Below, piece by piece: positions 8,783 to 17,098 of a stretch of DNA of 35,254 nt. The notes below the pieces were generated by a model. It saw only the letters and a program-made list of their open reading frames with translations, was not told the DNA's origin and did not search any database. The stretch is from contig JAAAPD010000036.1 in NCBI GenBank assembly GCA_009908505.1, positions 1 to 35,254 of the forward strand, written 5' to 3'. This DNA comes from Alphaproteobacteria bacterium (lineage in GTDB: Bacteria; Pseudomonadota; Alphaproteobacteria; Rhodobacterales; Rhodobacteraceae). The position numbers and the translations under genes are program-made. Within the stretch, counting starts at the first letter, position 1; the number at the start of each line of letters is the position of its first letter.

Positions 8783-10279
8783 CTATTCGATCAACCCGAG
8801 GAGTTTATCGAGGGATTGTTTTGCGTCGCCGTAGAACATCCGGGTGTTGTCCTTGAAGAAGAGCGGGTTCTCGATGCCGGAATATCCGGTGCCTTGGCCG
8901 CGCTTGGAGACGAAGACCTGTTTCGCCTTCCAGACCTCCAGCACCGGCATGCCGGCGATGGGGCTGTTGGGATCGTCCTGGGCGGCCGGGTTCACGATGT
9001 CGTTCGAGCCGATCACGATGACCACGTCGGTGTCTGGGAAGTCGTCGTTGATCTCGTCCATCTCCAGCACGATGTCGTAGGGCACCTTGGCCTCGGCCAG
9101 CAGCACGTTCATGTGCCCCGGCAAGCGGCCCGCGACCGGGTGGATGGCAAAACGCACGTCCTTGCCCTTGGCCCGCAGCTTGCGCGTTAGGTCGCTGACC
9201 GCGTTCTGCGCCTGCGCCACCGCCATGCCGTAGCCGGGCACGATGATCACGCTGTCGGCCTCCTCCAGCGCATTGGCGACACCGTCGGCCTCGATGGCGA
9301 CCTGTTCACCCTCGACCGCCATCTGTTCGCCCGCCGGGCCGCCGAAGCCGCCCAGGATCACGCTGATGAAGGACCGGTTCATCGCCTTGCACATGATGTA
9401 GGACAGGATCGCCCCGGACGAGCCGACCAGCGCCCCCACCACGATCAGCAGGTCATTGCCAAGCGAGAAGCCGATCGCCGCCGCCGCCCAGCCGGAATAG
9501 CTGTTGAGCATGGACACGACCACGGGCATGTCCGCCCCGCCGATCCCCATGATCAGGTGATAGCCGATGAACAGCGCCAGCAGCGTCAGCAGCACCAGCG
9601 TCCAGGACCCGGCCCCGCCCAGGTAGAGCCCCGCCAGCACGACGGACCCGAGCGCCGCGGCGATGTTGAGCAGGTGCCCCCCCGGCAGCTTGTTGGCCGC
9701 CGAGTCCACCCGGCCCGCCAGCTTGCCATAGGCGATCACCGACCCGGTGAAGGTCACCGCGCCGATCCAGATCCCCAGCACCAGCTCGACCCGCAGGATG
9801 CCGATCTCGACACCCGACTTCTTGGCGATCAGTTGGCCGAAGGCAGACAGGCCCTCGTGGACCTCCTTTGGCAGACCGATGGCGCTGACGCCATCCGTGC
9901 CCACCGCGCCCATCACCTGGCCCGCCGCGTCATAGACCCCGGCCACGTGGTTGATCATCAGGTCCGCGTTGAACCCCACGAAGACGGCCGCAAGGCCGAC
10001 CAGCGAATGCATGATCGCCACCAGTTCCGGCATCTGCGTCATCTCGACCCGCGTGGCCAGCTGGTAGCCCACCGCGGCGCCCCCCGCGATCAGCACCAGC
10101 GAGACCAGCCAAAGACCCGAGCCGGGCCCCACCAGCGTCGCCAGGACCGCAACCGCCATGCCGGCGATCCCGTACCAGACCGCGCGCTTGGCGCTCTCCT
10201 GGCCGGACAGGCCGCCAAGGCTCAGGATGAAGAGAATGCCCGCGACCACATAGGCCGCGATCGTGAATGCGTTTTCCAT
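8783..10279 (-). CDS. pntB: NAD(P) transhydrogenase subunit beta
   Basis: PntB forms part of the inner-membrane proton channel and carries the NADP(H)-binding domain of the proton-translocating transhydrogenase, which makes NADPH from NADH using the proton-motive force. The 498-residue protein has about nine transmembrane helices in the first 280 residues. The C-terminal domain III has the nucleotide motif [15 protein letters not shown] and later [20 protein letters not shown] and [15 protein letters not shown]. These match the family over full length. The ATG at 10279 lies only 12 bases after the pntA stop, with a purine-rich AGGGGGCAGGCAG before it, so the two are co-translated from one operon. 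Transcription probably ends at the hairpin at 8731-8758. Confidence 0.97.
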   Translation of the reverse strand: MENAFTIAAYVVAGILFILSLGGLSGQESAKRAVWYGIAGMAVAVLATLVGPGSGLWLVSLVLIAGGAAVGYQLATRVEMTQMPELVAIMHSLVGLAAVFVGFNADLMINHVAGVYDAAGQVMGAVGTDGVSAIGLPKEVHEGLSAFGQLIAKKSGVEIGILRVELVLGIWIGAVTFTGSVIAYGKLAGRVDSAANKLPGGHLLNIAAALGSVVLAGLYLGGAGSWTLVLLTLLALFIGYHLIMGIGGADMPVVVSMLNSYSGWAAAAIGFSLGNDLLIVVGALVGSSGAILSYIMCKAMNRSFISVILGGFGGPAGEQMAVEGEQVAIEADGVANALEEADSVIIVPGYGMAVAQAQNAVSDLTRKLRAKGKDVRFAIHPVAGRLPGHMNVLLAEAKVPYDIVLEMDEINDDFPDTDVVIVIGSNDIVNPAAQDDPNSPIAGMPVLEVWKAKQVFVSKRGQGTGYSGIENPLFFKDNTRMFYGDAKQSLDKLLGLIE

Positions 10280-10291
10280 CTGCCTGCCCCC

Positions 10292-11869
10292 TTAGGATTT
10301 CTGGAACATGGCGAGCATCCGCCGTGTCACGAGGAAGCCGCCGAAGATGTTCACGGCGGCCATGAAAATGCCCAGGGCGGCAAGGATCGTGATCAGCCAG
10401 TTCGACGAGCCGACCTGGATCAGAGCGCCCAGGATGATGATCGACGAGATCGCGTTGGTCACCGCCATCAGCGGGGTGTGCAGCGAATGCGCCACCCCCC
10501 AGATCACCTGGAAGCCCACGAAGACCGCCAGCACGAAGACGATGAAGTGCTGCATGAAGCTGGCCGGCATCCCAGGGATCAGCCCGACCCCCAGGATCAG
10601 CGCCGCCCCCGCCGCCAGGAGCGTCACCTGCGTCCGGGTCTGCGCCTTGAACGCCGCGACCTCGGCGGCGCGCTTCTCCTCGGCGGTGGGTTCCTTGACC
10701 TCGGGTTTCTTCTGCGCCGCGATCGCCTGCACCTTGGGCGGCGGCGGCGGATAGGTGATCTCGCCGCCATGGGTCACCGTCGCCCCGCGGATCACGTCAT
10801 CCTCCATGTCATGCACCACCTGACCGTCCTTGCCGGGCGTCAGGTCGGTCATCATGTGGCGGATATTGGTCGCATAGAGGTTCGAGCTCTGCGTCGCCAT
10901 CCGGCTGGGGAAATCCGTGTAGCCGATGATCGTCACGCCATTGTCGGTCACGACCTTCTCGTCGGCCACCGTGCCCTCGACATTGCCGCCCCGCTCGGCG
11001 GCCAGGTCCACGATCACCGAGCCCGGCTTCATCGCCTTGACCATGTCCTCGAGCCACAGCTTGGGCGCCTCGCGGCCAGGGATCAGCGCCGTGGTGATCA
11101 CGATGTCCACCTCGGGGGCCAGCTCGCGGAACTTGGCCAGCTGCGCCTCGCGGAACTCCGGCGAGGAAACAGAGGCATAGCCCCCCGTCGCCGCCCCGTC
11201 CTGCTGCTCTTCCTCGAAGTCCAGGTAGACGAACTCGGCGCCCATGCTCTCGACCTGCTCGGCCACTTCGGGGCGCACGTCGAAGGCATGGGTGACCGCG
11301 CCCAGAGAGGTCGAGGCGCCGATCGCCGCAAGGCCCGCAACGCCGGCCCCAACGACCAGCACCTTCGCCGGCGGCACCTTGCCCGCCGCCGTGATCTGGC
11401 CCGCGAAGAACCGGCCGTAATTGTTGCCCGCTTCCATCACCGCGCGGTAGCCCGCAACGTTCGCCATCGACGACAACGCGTCCATCTTCTGCGCCCGGCT
11501 GATCCGCGGAACCATTTCCATCGCGATCACGCTCGCACCCTTAGACCGCGCCAGTTCCAATCCAGCATCGTTCTCCGACGGCGCGAAAAACGATATCAAC
11601 GTCTGGCCCTCGCGCATCCGCTTCAGTTCGGTCTCGGTCGGGATACGCACCTTGGCCACGATGTCGGCGGCCTTCCACAGCGCGGCGCCGGTCTTGACCA
11701 CTTCGACCCCGGCCTCCTTGTAGTCGGCATCCGAAAAGCCCGCGGCTACCCCGGCCTTGGTTTCGATCACGCAATCATAGCCCAGTTTCTGCAGGTCGCG
11801 GGCCGAGGCCGGCGTCATCGCGACCCGGTTTTCGCCCTCCATGATCTCTTTTGGCGCACCGATCTTCAT
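10292..11869 (-). CDS. pntA: NAD(P) transhydrogenase subunit alpha
   Basis: The 525-residue protein is the fused form: an NAD(H)-binding domain I (residues 1 to about 375, beginning MKIGAPKEIMEGENRVAMTP and containing the nucleotide motif VVGAGVAGLAAIG), a proline-rich linker (YPPPPPKV), a charged Lys/Glu/Ala segment, and about four transmembrane helices of domain II at the C terminus. Many Alphaproteobacteria instead have split PntAA/PntAB chains; here one chain carries both. The start at 11869 is chosen because the protein begins at the family N terminus and AGGA lies close upstream; the frame is open a further 18 codons to 11923. It is the first gene of the pntAB operon. A weak TTGAGT-17-TAGGCA promoter-like pair lies upstream. 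Confidence 0.97.
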   Translation of the reverse strand: MKIGAPKEIMEGENRVAMTPASARDLQKLGYDCVIETKAGVAAGFSDADYKEAGVEVVKTGAALWKAADIVAKVRIPTETELKRMREGQTLISFFAPSENDAGLELARSKGASVIAMEMVPRISRAQKMDALSSMANVAGYRAVMEAGNNYGRFFAGQITAAGKVPPAKVLVVGAGVAGLAAIGASTSLGAVTHAFDVRPEVAEQVESMGAEFVYLDFEEEQQDGAATGGYASVSSPEFREAQLAKFRELAPEVDIVITTALIPGREAPKLWLEDMVKAMKPGSVIVDLAAERGGNVEGTVADEKVVTDNGVTIIGYTDFPSRMATQSSNLYATNIRHMMTDLTPGKDGQVVHDMEDDVIRGATVTHGGEITYPPPPPKVQAIAAQKKPEVKEPTAEEKRAAEVAAFKAQTRTQVTLLAAGAALILGVGLIPGMPASFMQHFIVFVLAVFVGFQVIWGVAHSLHTPLMAVTNAISSIIILGALIQVGSSNWLITILAALGIFMAAVNIFGGFLVTRRMLAMFQKS

Positions 11870-11979
11870 GATCCTGTCCCCTTTAATTGCAAGGTCGTCA
11901 CGCGTGCCTAGCGCGCGCAACAAAATTACTCAAGCCGATGCGACGGTATGGCGTCCATTTCGGACAACATGGCCCCCCT

Positions 11980-12438
11980 TCATATCCATCGGCGTGTTTT
12001 TTCCGTGTAGCGGAAGAAATCCTGGCGGAACTTCCGGCGCAGGCGCTTTTCCTCTGGCAGAATGAAACGGCGTTCGATGATCCAGACGAAAACCGGGACC
12101 AGGGGCAACGCAAGGGGCACGTCCCAGTAGAGGATCAGCCCGGCCAGGACCAGGGTATCGCCCAGGTAGATCGGGTTGCGCGTGCGCTTGAAAATGCCCG
12201 TCTGCACCAGCCGGTCGGCCTCCTGGTGGGGGATGAGCGTGGTGCGCTGCTTGCGCATCTCCACCACCGCCAACAACATCAGGACCAGCCCGGCCCCCAC
12301 AAGCAGCCCGCCGGGCAGCCCGACCCAGTTGCCCCCGAATGACAGGTTGAAGGGCCGCCACTGGCCCAGCCGCCAGGCCGCGCCCAGCGCCAGCGCCAAC
12401 CAGACCGGCGGCATGTCGATCCAGCGAAGGGGGCTCAT
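11980..12438 (-). CDS. Isoprenylcysteine carboxyl methyltransferase (ICMT)-type membrane methyltransferase
   Basis: This 152-residue integral membrane protein has about four hydrophobic segments. Its C-terminal half has the ICMT/phospholipid N-methyltransferase signature: RTRNPIYLGDTLVLAG, then a membrane segment, then ERRFILPEEKRLRRKF and FFRYTEKTRRW. Relatives methylate small lipophilic or thiol/amine substrates with SAM; the substrate is unknown. The ATG at 12438 lies 19 bases after the stop of the metallo-beta-lactamase-fold gene, with no strong Shine-Dalgarno, so it is probably co-transcribed with that gene and shares its regulation. The upstream open frame to 12510 overlaps that gene and is unlikely to be translated. 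Confidence 0.82.
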   Translation of the reverse strand: MSPLRWIDMPPVWLALALGAAWRLGQWRPFNLSFGGNWVGLPGGLLVGAGLVLMLLAVVEMRKQRTTLIPHQEADRLVQTGIFKRTRNPIYLGDTLVLAGLILYWDVPLALPLVPVFVWIIERRFILPEEKRLRRKFRQDFFRYTEKTRRWI

Positions 12439-12457
12439 GCGGCGCGCCGTCTGTAGG

Positions 12458-13411
12458 TCAGTATTCCCATTCCATCTCCTCGTAGACGCGACCCGCGTTC
12501 TTGGTGGCAAGCTCCTCGAACGTGTCGAGGTTTTTCCAACGCTCCTGGTCCACGTAATAGGCGTCGGTCAAGTCGCCGCCCGCGTCGATATGGGCGCCGA
12601 TCTTCTCGCGCAGGTCAACAAGGTAGTCGTAGGTATAGCGCCGCACCTGGGCCAGGTTCGTCGGATGCCCGTGGCCGGGTATCACGTAGGTGGGGCTCAT
12701 CGGCTCGAAGGCGGTTTCCCAGGTCTCGATCCAGCAACTGGTGCAGGTATCGCCGAAGATCGGCAGCATGCGTTCGTGAAAGGCGATATCCCCGGCGATC
12801 ATCATCTCCCATTGCGGGATCCAGACCTGCGTGTCGCCCGGCCCGTGGGCCGGCCCCAGGTGCAGCACCTGGATATCGACCCCGCCCAGCGAAATGTCGT
12901 GGCGGTCCGAAAAGGACAGGTTGGGCACGACGACCGTGGTGCCCTCGGCCCGGTCGCGGTTGTAGCCGCGCATCCCGTCCAGGATGGAGCCGCCGTTTTC
13001 CTCGACCTCGTGAATCGCATCCTCGTGGGCCAGGATGTCAACGCCCTGTTCGGCCCAGTAGGAATTGCCCAGCATGGCGTGGCCCTGGCCGTTCTCGTTG
13101 ATCACCAGCACGACGGGCTGGTCGGTGACCTGGCGGATCTCGTCATGCAGGGCGGCGGCCAGCCGGTAGGAGGCGCCGCCATTAATGACGACCACGCCCT
13201 CATCCGTAACGATGAAAGACAGGTTGTTGTTGTGCCCGGCATTTTCATAGGTCGGCGGGGCGGTGGCGCCGATCGCCGACCAGACATGGGGGATCACCTC
13301 GACCGGCTTGGCGTAAAGTTCGCTGTCGGGATAGAGATCGGGAATGTCCTCGTGCGCCAGGGCCGGTGTGGCCAATAGCGCGAGCGCGACGGCGGCGGTC
13401 TTGAATGTCAT
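12458..13411 (-). CDS. Periplasmic metallo-beta-lactamase-fold protein with degenerate zinc motif (SoxH-like)
   Basis: The 317-residue protein has a Sec signal peptide (MTFKTAAVALALLATPALA, probably cleaved before His20) and a metallo-beta-lactamase fold. The hallmark HxHxDH motif is replaced by N107-G-Q109-G-H111-A112 (in VINENGQGHAML), so the usual ligands are mostly gone. Later ligands remain: H189 in GPAHGPGDT, D208 in IAGD and H247 in VIPGHGHP. A CxxC pair occurs at C223/C226 (DTCTSC). Periplasmic proteins of this fold near sulfur genes are called SoxH-like, but activity is unproven. A strong GAGGAGG precedes the ATG at 13411; the frame extends to 13450 without a ribosome site. It has its own predicted promoter and an operator-like dyad, and is followed by the ICMT-type gene. 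Confidence 0.85.
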   Translation of the reverse strand: MTFKTAAVALALLATPALAHEDIPDLYPDSELYAKPVEVIPHVWSAIGATAPPTYENAGHNNNLSFIVTDEGVVVINGGASYRLAAALHDEIRQVTDQPVVLVINENGQGHAMLGNSYWAEQGVDILAHEDAIHEVEENGGSILDGMRGYNRDRAEGTTVVVPNLSFSDRHDISLGGVDIQVLHLGPAHGPGDTQVWIPQWEMMIAGDIAFHERMLPIFGDTCTSCWIETWETAFEPMSPTYVIPGHGHPTNLAQVRRYTYDYLVDLREKIGAHIDAGGDLTDAYYVDQERWKNLDTFEELATKNAGRVYEEMEWEY

Positions 13412-13436
13412 GTCGGTCCTCCTCGGTTCGAGCAGG

Positions 13437-13465
13437 AATATTTCATTCACATGTTTGAATGTCTA
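13437..13465 (-). promoter_or_regulatory. Predicted sigma-70 promoter of the metallo-beta-lactamase-fold gene
   Basis: On the minus strand TAGACA (13465-13460; five of six consensus positions) is followed after exactly 17 bases by AATATT (13442-13437; four of six). A start about 20 bases before the ATG at 13411 is implied, with GAGGAGG in the short leader. The -35 box includes the stop codon of the upstream glycosyltransferase gene. The spacer contains the dyad described separately. Confidence 0.5.
13444..13461. promoter_or_regulatory. ATTC-N8-GAAT dyad, SqrR/BigR-type candidate operator
   Basis: CATTCA-CATGTT-TGAATG is a perfect inverted repeat with six-base arms. Its core is ATTC-N8-GAAT, the dyad reported for the ArsR-family sulfide/persulfide repressors SqrR and BigR. 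It lies inside the spacer of the predicted promoter, the ideal place for a repressor to block RNA polymerase. No such repressor gene is in this window, so the link is by motif only. Confidence 0.5.
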
Positions 13466-14374
13466 GCCGCCCGTCGCCGCCCCTTGGCGATGTCCGATCA
13501 CCGGCCGTTCATAGGCGTGGTGGCCACAGGTGCGCACCAGCTCTTCGAATCCCGCGGTGCGCAGGTAACCGGGGCGGCGCAACGCCAGTTCGGGCAGCCA
13601 GGCCTGCAGGCCGTGGCGGTCCACAAAGGTCTTGATGATGGGTACGAATTCCGGGCGCAGCTGGGGCGGGAACACGTCCCAGTCCGGCTGATCGACCGGC
13701 AGGATGCCGAAACATTGCTGGATGCGCCAGGAAAAGGAACTGGCGCCGCGACACTCTTGGAACATGGGATCCTTGCCGCGCAGATGCGCCTTGACCGACA
13801 GGATCTCGCGCCCCCCCAAGCCCATTTCCTGCACGACCGCGCTCAGCAGCTTGGGGCCGGCGAAGGCAAGCACGTCATGCAGGTGGCGCCGGTCGCGGAT
13901 GTGGTCCGTCACGGCGTCCAGCATGCGCTGCGGCAGCCCGTGGCCGGGCGGCATGAACAGGATGCCGTTCATGGTGCGGAACCGGCTCTTCATTCCGGCG
14001 GTGTCGTCGCGGCGAAAGACGATCGGATGATCGGTGCCGAACCTGTCCAGCGGATCGCGGCAGGCCATGTCGGCATCCAGATACCAGCCACCATAGGCCC
14101 CCAGCATCGCCATCCGCGCGATATCCGAACGGCAGGCCGGAACCCGGATGTCACCATAGACCTCGGCGATCCCGGGATGGTCCCGGGCCAGCAGACCTGC
14201 GATGATCCCATCATCGGCCAATTGCACCGACCAATCCGGATGCTGAACCTGCATCGCCTTGATATTGCTTTTGTAATCGGCGGGCAGGCGCGACGGATCA
14301 TCCCAGAAGAAGAAGATGTTGCGCCCGTCCGCGCGGGCGGCCTTGTCGAACCCGGTAAAGCCCTTGCGCATCAT
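13463..14374 (-). CDS. Glycosyltransferase with DXD sugar-binding motif (OCH1-like)
   Basis: The 303-residue protein carries the signature of the Gly_transf_sug/OCH1-like family. It has an N-terminal NIFFFWDDPSRLPADYKSNI segment with the following LADD, then ACRSDIARMAMLGAYGGWYLDADM with the metal-binding D100-A-D102. Such enzymes transfer a sugar from a nucleotide sugar to a glycan or lipid; the acceptor is unknown. Two ATGs stand side by side (14374 and 14371). They are preceded by three tandem GACGAGGCA units, so a Shine-Dalgarno-like GAGG is offered three times at nine-base steps. No other polysaccharide genes lie next to it. Its stop codon lies in the predicted promoter of the following gene. 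Confidence 0.85.
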   Translation of the reverse strand: MMRKGFTGFDKAARADGRNIFFFWDDPSRLPADYKSNIKAMQVQHPDWSVQLADDGIIAGLLARDHPGIAEVYGDIRVPACRSDIARMAMLGAYGGWYLDADMACRDPLDRFGTDHPIVFRRDDTAGMKSRFRTMNGILFMPPGHGLPQRMLDAVTDHIRDRRHLHDVLAFAGPKLLSAVVQEMGLGGREILSVKAHLRGKDPMFQECRGASSFSWRIQQCFGILPVDQPDWDVFPPQLRPEFVPIIKTFVDRHGLQAWLPELALRRPGYLRTAGFEELVRTCGHHAYERPVIGHRQGAATGG

Positions 14375-14400
14375 GCCTCGTCTGCCTCGTCTGCCTCGTC
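14374..14400. repeat. Three tandem 9-base units at a start codon
   Basis: TGCCTCGTC is repeated three times perfectly on the plus strand (GACGAGGCA on the coding minus strand). It abuts the glycosyltransferase start, and the last base of the coding-strand run is the A of its first ATG. Each unit contains GAGG; the middle unit is at normal Shine-Dalgarno distance from the first ATG. Confidence 0.8.
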
Positions 14401-14954
14401 CTGCTGGCCCCTGCCCGTTGGCCCGATCATGCCGCCTGCGAGGGGAAATGTCATGCGCCATGACAGACATGGTCCGGCCGCTGTTGCCCGCGTGCATGGT
14501 CCAGTTGGGCGAGGCATGATTCGCCTGCACGGCCCGGCACCGATATGCCCTCACACGTCCGGCGGGTGCCCCAACACCCGTCTCCATCCTGACGGGAAAA
14601 TCGCGGCGATTTCGCGCGCGCCATCACGGCAATACGGCGGCAAAGTGTCCAGTTGCCCCGGCACAGCCACATTTGGCGCTGAAGCCAGCCGCGGCAATCA
14701 AATTTGTGCTGAATTGTACCTTTAACATCGTGACCAGAAAACTGCCGTAACGTGCCTGTAGCGCGACCGCGGGCACGCAATTGTAAGAAAGATCGTACGA
14801 GGTTTTGGCCGAAGGTCGTCCGAAATCGGGAAAACAGGGTCGCGAGTGGGGGGCGGCGGCTCCTCTCGCGCGGCTCGCGGGCATGCCGGCGGCATATGTA
14901 GCCGCCCGCCATTTCGAGGACGCCGGCCAGTTTGTACCAGTGAGGACCTGACCC
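14401..14954. other. Long divergent intergenic region with dyads
   Basis: No convincing gene is seen in this stretch between the glycosyltransferase and the Hint-protein gene; open frames here on either strand lack ribosome sites and family features. It holds a 17-base perfect dyad (14449-14465), a relatively A+T-rich part around 14690-14790 that may contain the promoter of the Hint gene (no good hexamer pair found), and a GGCGGC-N7-GCCGCC hairpin at 14888-14906 in the probable Hint-gene leader. Confidence 0.5.
14449..14465. promoter_or_regulatory. 17-base perfect dyad, candidate operator
   Basis: TGTCATG-CGC-CATGACA is a perfect inverted repeat with seven-base arms and a three-base centre, 75 bases upstream of the glycosyltransferase start in a divergent intergenic region. 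Its size fits a dimeric helix-turn-helix regulator. No regulator gene is adjacent. Confidence 0.4.
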
Positions 14955-17087
14955 ATGCCAACCGCAAGGGAACTGAACGTAACGCAAACCAACGACGCCG
15001 CGACGATCGCCGATACGATCTTCGGCGACGACATCACCGTCGTCTCCTCCAGCCTGAGCGGCACGGCCGGCCAGTCGGGCGTCTATAGCGGCGGCGGCAG
15101 CACCTCGCCCGGCACCGTGCCCAGCGATTCGGGCGTCATTTTGTCCACTGGGAATGTCGGCGATTATACCAATTCCTCGGGTACCACCGATACCAATACC
15201 TCCAACGGCACCTCGACCGATCATGGCGGCACCGGCGATACCGGCCTGACCGACCTGTCCGGCAACCAAACCTACGATGCCGTGGTTTTCGATGCCACCT
15301 TCATTCCCGAGGGCGACGCGCTGACCATGCAGTTCACCTTCTCGTCCGAGGAATACCTCGAATACGTCAACGGCGGGGTCAATGACACGCTCGGCGTTTG
15401 GGTGAACGGAACTTTCACGCCGATCACCCCGGACGGGGAGACCGTTTCGATCGACACGGTCAACGATACCACGAACCAGAACCTATACATCGACAACCCC
15501 GCGGCCAGCGACCCCTACAACACGGAAATGGACGGTTTCACCGTCACCCTTTCATTCAAGGCTCCGGTCAATGCCGGCGAGGAGAACACGCTCAGGATCG
15601 GCCTGGCCGATGGCGGGGACGGCGCCTATGACACCAATGTCCTGATCGCGGCGGACAGTGTCCAGAGCGCGGCCCTGGCCTTTTCCGACACGATCGAGAC
15701 GGGCCAGAACAGCTCCGCCGTCATCGACGTTCTCGCCAATGACGTCGACGATGCCAGGCTGGGCCTGACGGTGACCGAGATCAACGGTGTCGCGGTCGTT
15801 CCCGGCGATACCGTCACGCTGTCCACCGGCGAACAGGTCACGCTGAACCCCGACGGCACGCTGACGGTGCTGACCGATGGCGACATCACCAGTTCGACAT
15901 TCACCTACAAGGTCGAGGACGCAAACGGCGTGACCGACGTGGGCTATGTCACCGTCGATACGGTCACCAGCCCGGCACCGGACGGCTACGTGCACGGCAC
16001 TGCCGATGCGGATACGATCGACGCCAGATATACCGGTGATCCCAACGGCGATCTGGTCGACAACAACGATTCCCTCGGGGTCGAAGGCACGACCGGCGAC
16101 GGCGACGTGATCAACGCCTTCGGCGGCGATGATACGATCCAGGCCGGCGCAGGCGACGACATCGCCTATGGCGGCTCCGGCGACGACACGATCGCCGGCG
16201 GCACCGGCGCGGACAGCCTGCTAGGCGGCACCGGAAACGACAACCTCACCTTCGCCGAGGGCGACACCGCCGACGGGGAAGACGGCGACGACCTTTTCGT
16301 GCTCGAAGACCTGGGCGAAGCCACGAACGGCCCGATCACATTGACCGGCGGCGACGCGGACGAAACCGTTGAAGGCGGCGATACGCTGCAACTGGGCGAC
16401 CTGGCCGACCTGTCGACGCTGACCATCACCGGCACCACGACCAATGCCAGCGGCAATACCAGCCAGTCCGGCACGGTGACGCTGGATGACGGCACGCTGC
16501 TGACCTTCTCGGGGATCGAGAACATCATCTGTTTCACGCCCGGCACGCGCATCGCGACGGCACATGGCGAGGTCCCGGTGGAACGCCTGCAGAGGGGCGA
16601 CCTGGTGGTCACGCGCGATCATGGTTTACAACCGGTTCGCTGGATCGAGGCGCGCACCGTGCCCGCCACCGGCCGCTTCGCGCCGATCCGCATCGACCGC
16701 TCGGTTCTGACCGGGCTGCAATCGGACCTGCTGGTCTCGCCCCAGCACCGCGTGCTGTTCCAGGGCTACCGCGCGGAGCTGCTGTTCGGCGAATCCGAGG
16801 TGCTGGCCGCGGCCACGCATCTGGTCGACGACGCTGCGGTCACGCGGGTCGAAGGCGGCACCGTCACCTATGTGCATTTCCTGCTGGACCAGCACGAGAT
16901 CGTCTTTTCGGACGGGGCCGCCAGCGAAAGCTTCCATCCGGGCAGTTTCGGCATCGACGCGGTGGGTGACGCCGCAAGAGAAGAGCTCTTCGCCCTGTTC
17001 CTCGCCCTGCGCAGCGATCTGGGCCAGTATGGCCACACGGCGCGGCGCTGTCTGAAGGCGCATGAGGCACAGCTGATCCGCGACTGA
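14955..17087 (+). CDS. Secreted choice-of-anchor L / RTX / Hint-domain protein
   Basis: The 710-residue acidic protein has several parts in order. An N-terminal choice-of-anchor-L-type domain (about residues 1-235) includes QFTFSSEEYLEYVNGGVNDT. A cadherin/VCBS-like beta domain (about 240-340) has AVIDVLANDVDD. Several RTX calcium-binding nonapeptide repeats follow at about 385-440 (GGDDTIQAG, GGSGDDTIAGG, GGTGNDNL). A C-terminal Hint domain begins at C526 (CFTPGTRIATAHGEVPVERL) and contains SPQHRVL. Hint domains are the intein/hedgehog autoprocessing fold, with C526 as the expected nucleophile; RTX repeats point to type I secretion. No signal peptide or secretion genes are present here. AGGAC precedes the ATG at 14955. 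Function is probably surface or extracellular; cleavage is inferred from the family only. Confidence 0.88.
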   Translation: MPTARELNVTQTNDAATIADTIFGDDITVVSSSLSGTAGQSGVYSGGGSTSPGTVPSDSGVILSTGNVGDYTNSSGTTDTNTSNGTSTDHGGTGDTGLTDLSGNQTYDAVVFDATFIPEGDALTMQFTFSSEEYLEYVNGGVNDTLGVWVNGTFTPITPDGETVSIDTVNDTTNQNLYIDNPAASDPYNTEMDGFTVTLSFKAPVNAGEENTLRIGLADGGDGAYDTNVLIAADSVQSAALAFSDTIETGQNSSAVIDVLANDVDDARLGLTVTEINGVAVVPGDTVTLSTGEQVTLNPDGTLTVLTDGDITSSTFTYKVEDANGVTDVGYVTVDTVTSPAPDGYVHGTADADTIDARYTGDPNGDLVDNNDSLGVEGTTGDGDVINAFGGDDTIQAGAGDDIAYGGSGDDTIAGGTGADSLLGGTGNDNLTFAEGDTADGEDGDDLFVLEDLGEATNGPITLTGGDADETVEGGDTLQLGDLADLSTLTITGTTTNASGNTSQSGTVTLDDGTLLTFSGIENIICFTPGTRIATAHGEVPVERLQRGDLVVTRDHGLQPVRWIEARTVPATGRFAPIRIDRSVLTGLQSDLLVSPQHRVLFQGYRAELLFGESEVLAAATHLVDDAAVTRVEGGTVTYVHFLLDQHEIVFSDGAASESFHPGSFGIDAVGDAAREELFALFLALRSDLGQYGHTARRCLKAHEAQLIRD

Positions 17088-17098
17088 ACCCGCGCCGG

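Noticed and set aside
9557..11911. 784-codon open frame antisense to pntB and pntA
   Set aside because: It is full of His, Arg, Asp and Gln, as expected of the reverse of high-GC coding DNA, and has no recognisable domain; the opposite strand encodes full-length PntA and PntB.
14451..15269. Minus-strand 272-codon open frame across the start of the Hint gene
   Set aside because: It overlaps the well-supported Hint gene, is rich in Gly/Ala/Arg and shows no domain or ribosome site.
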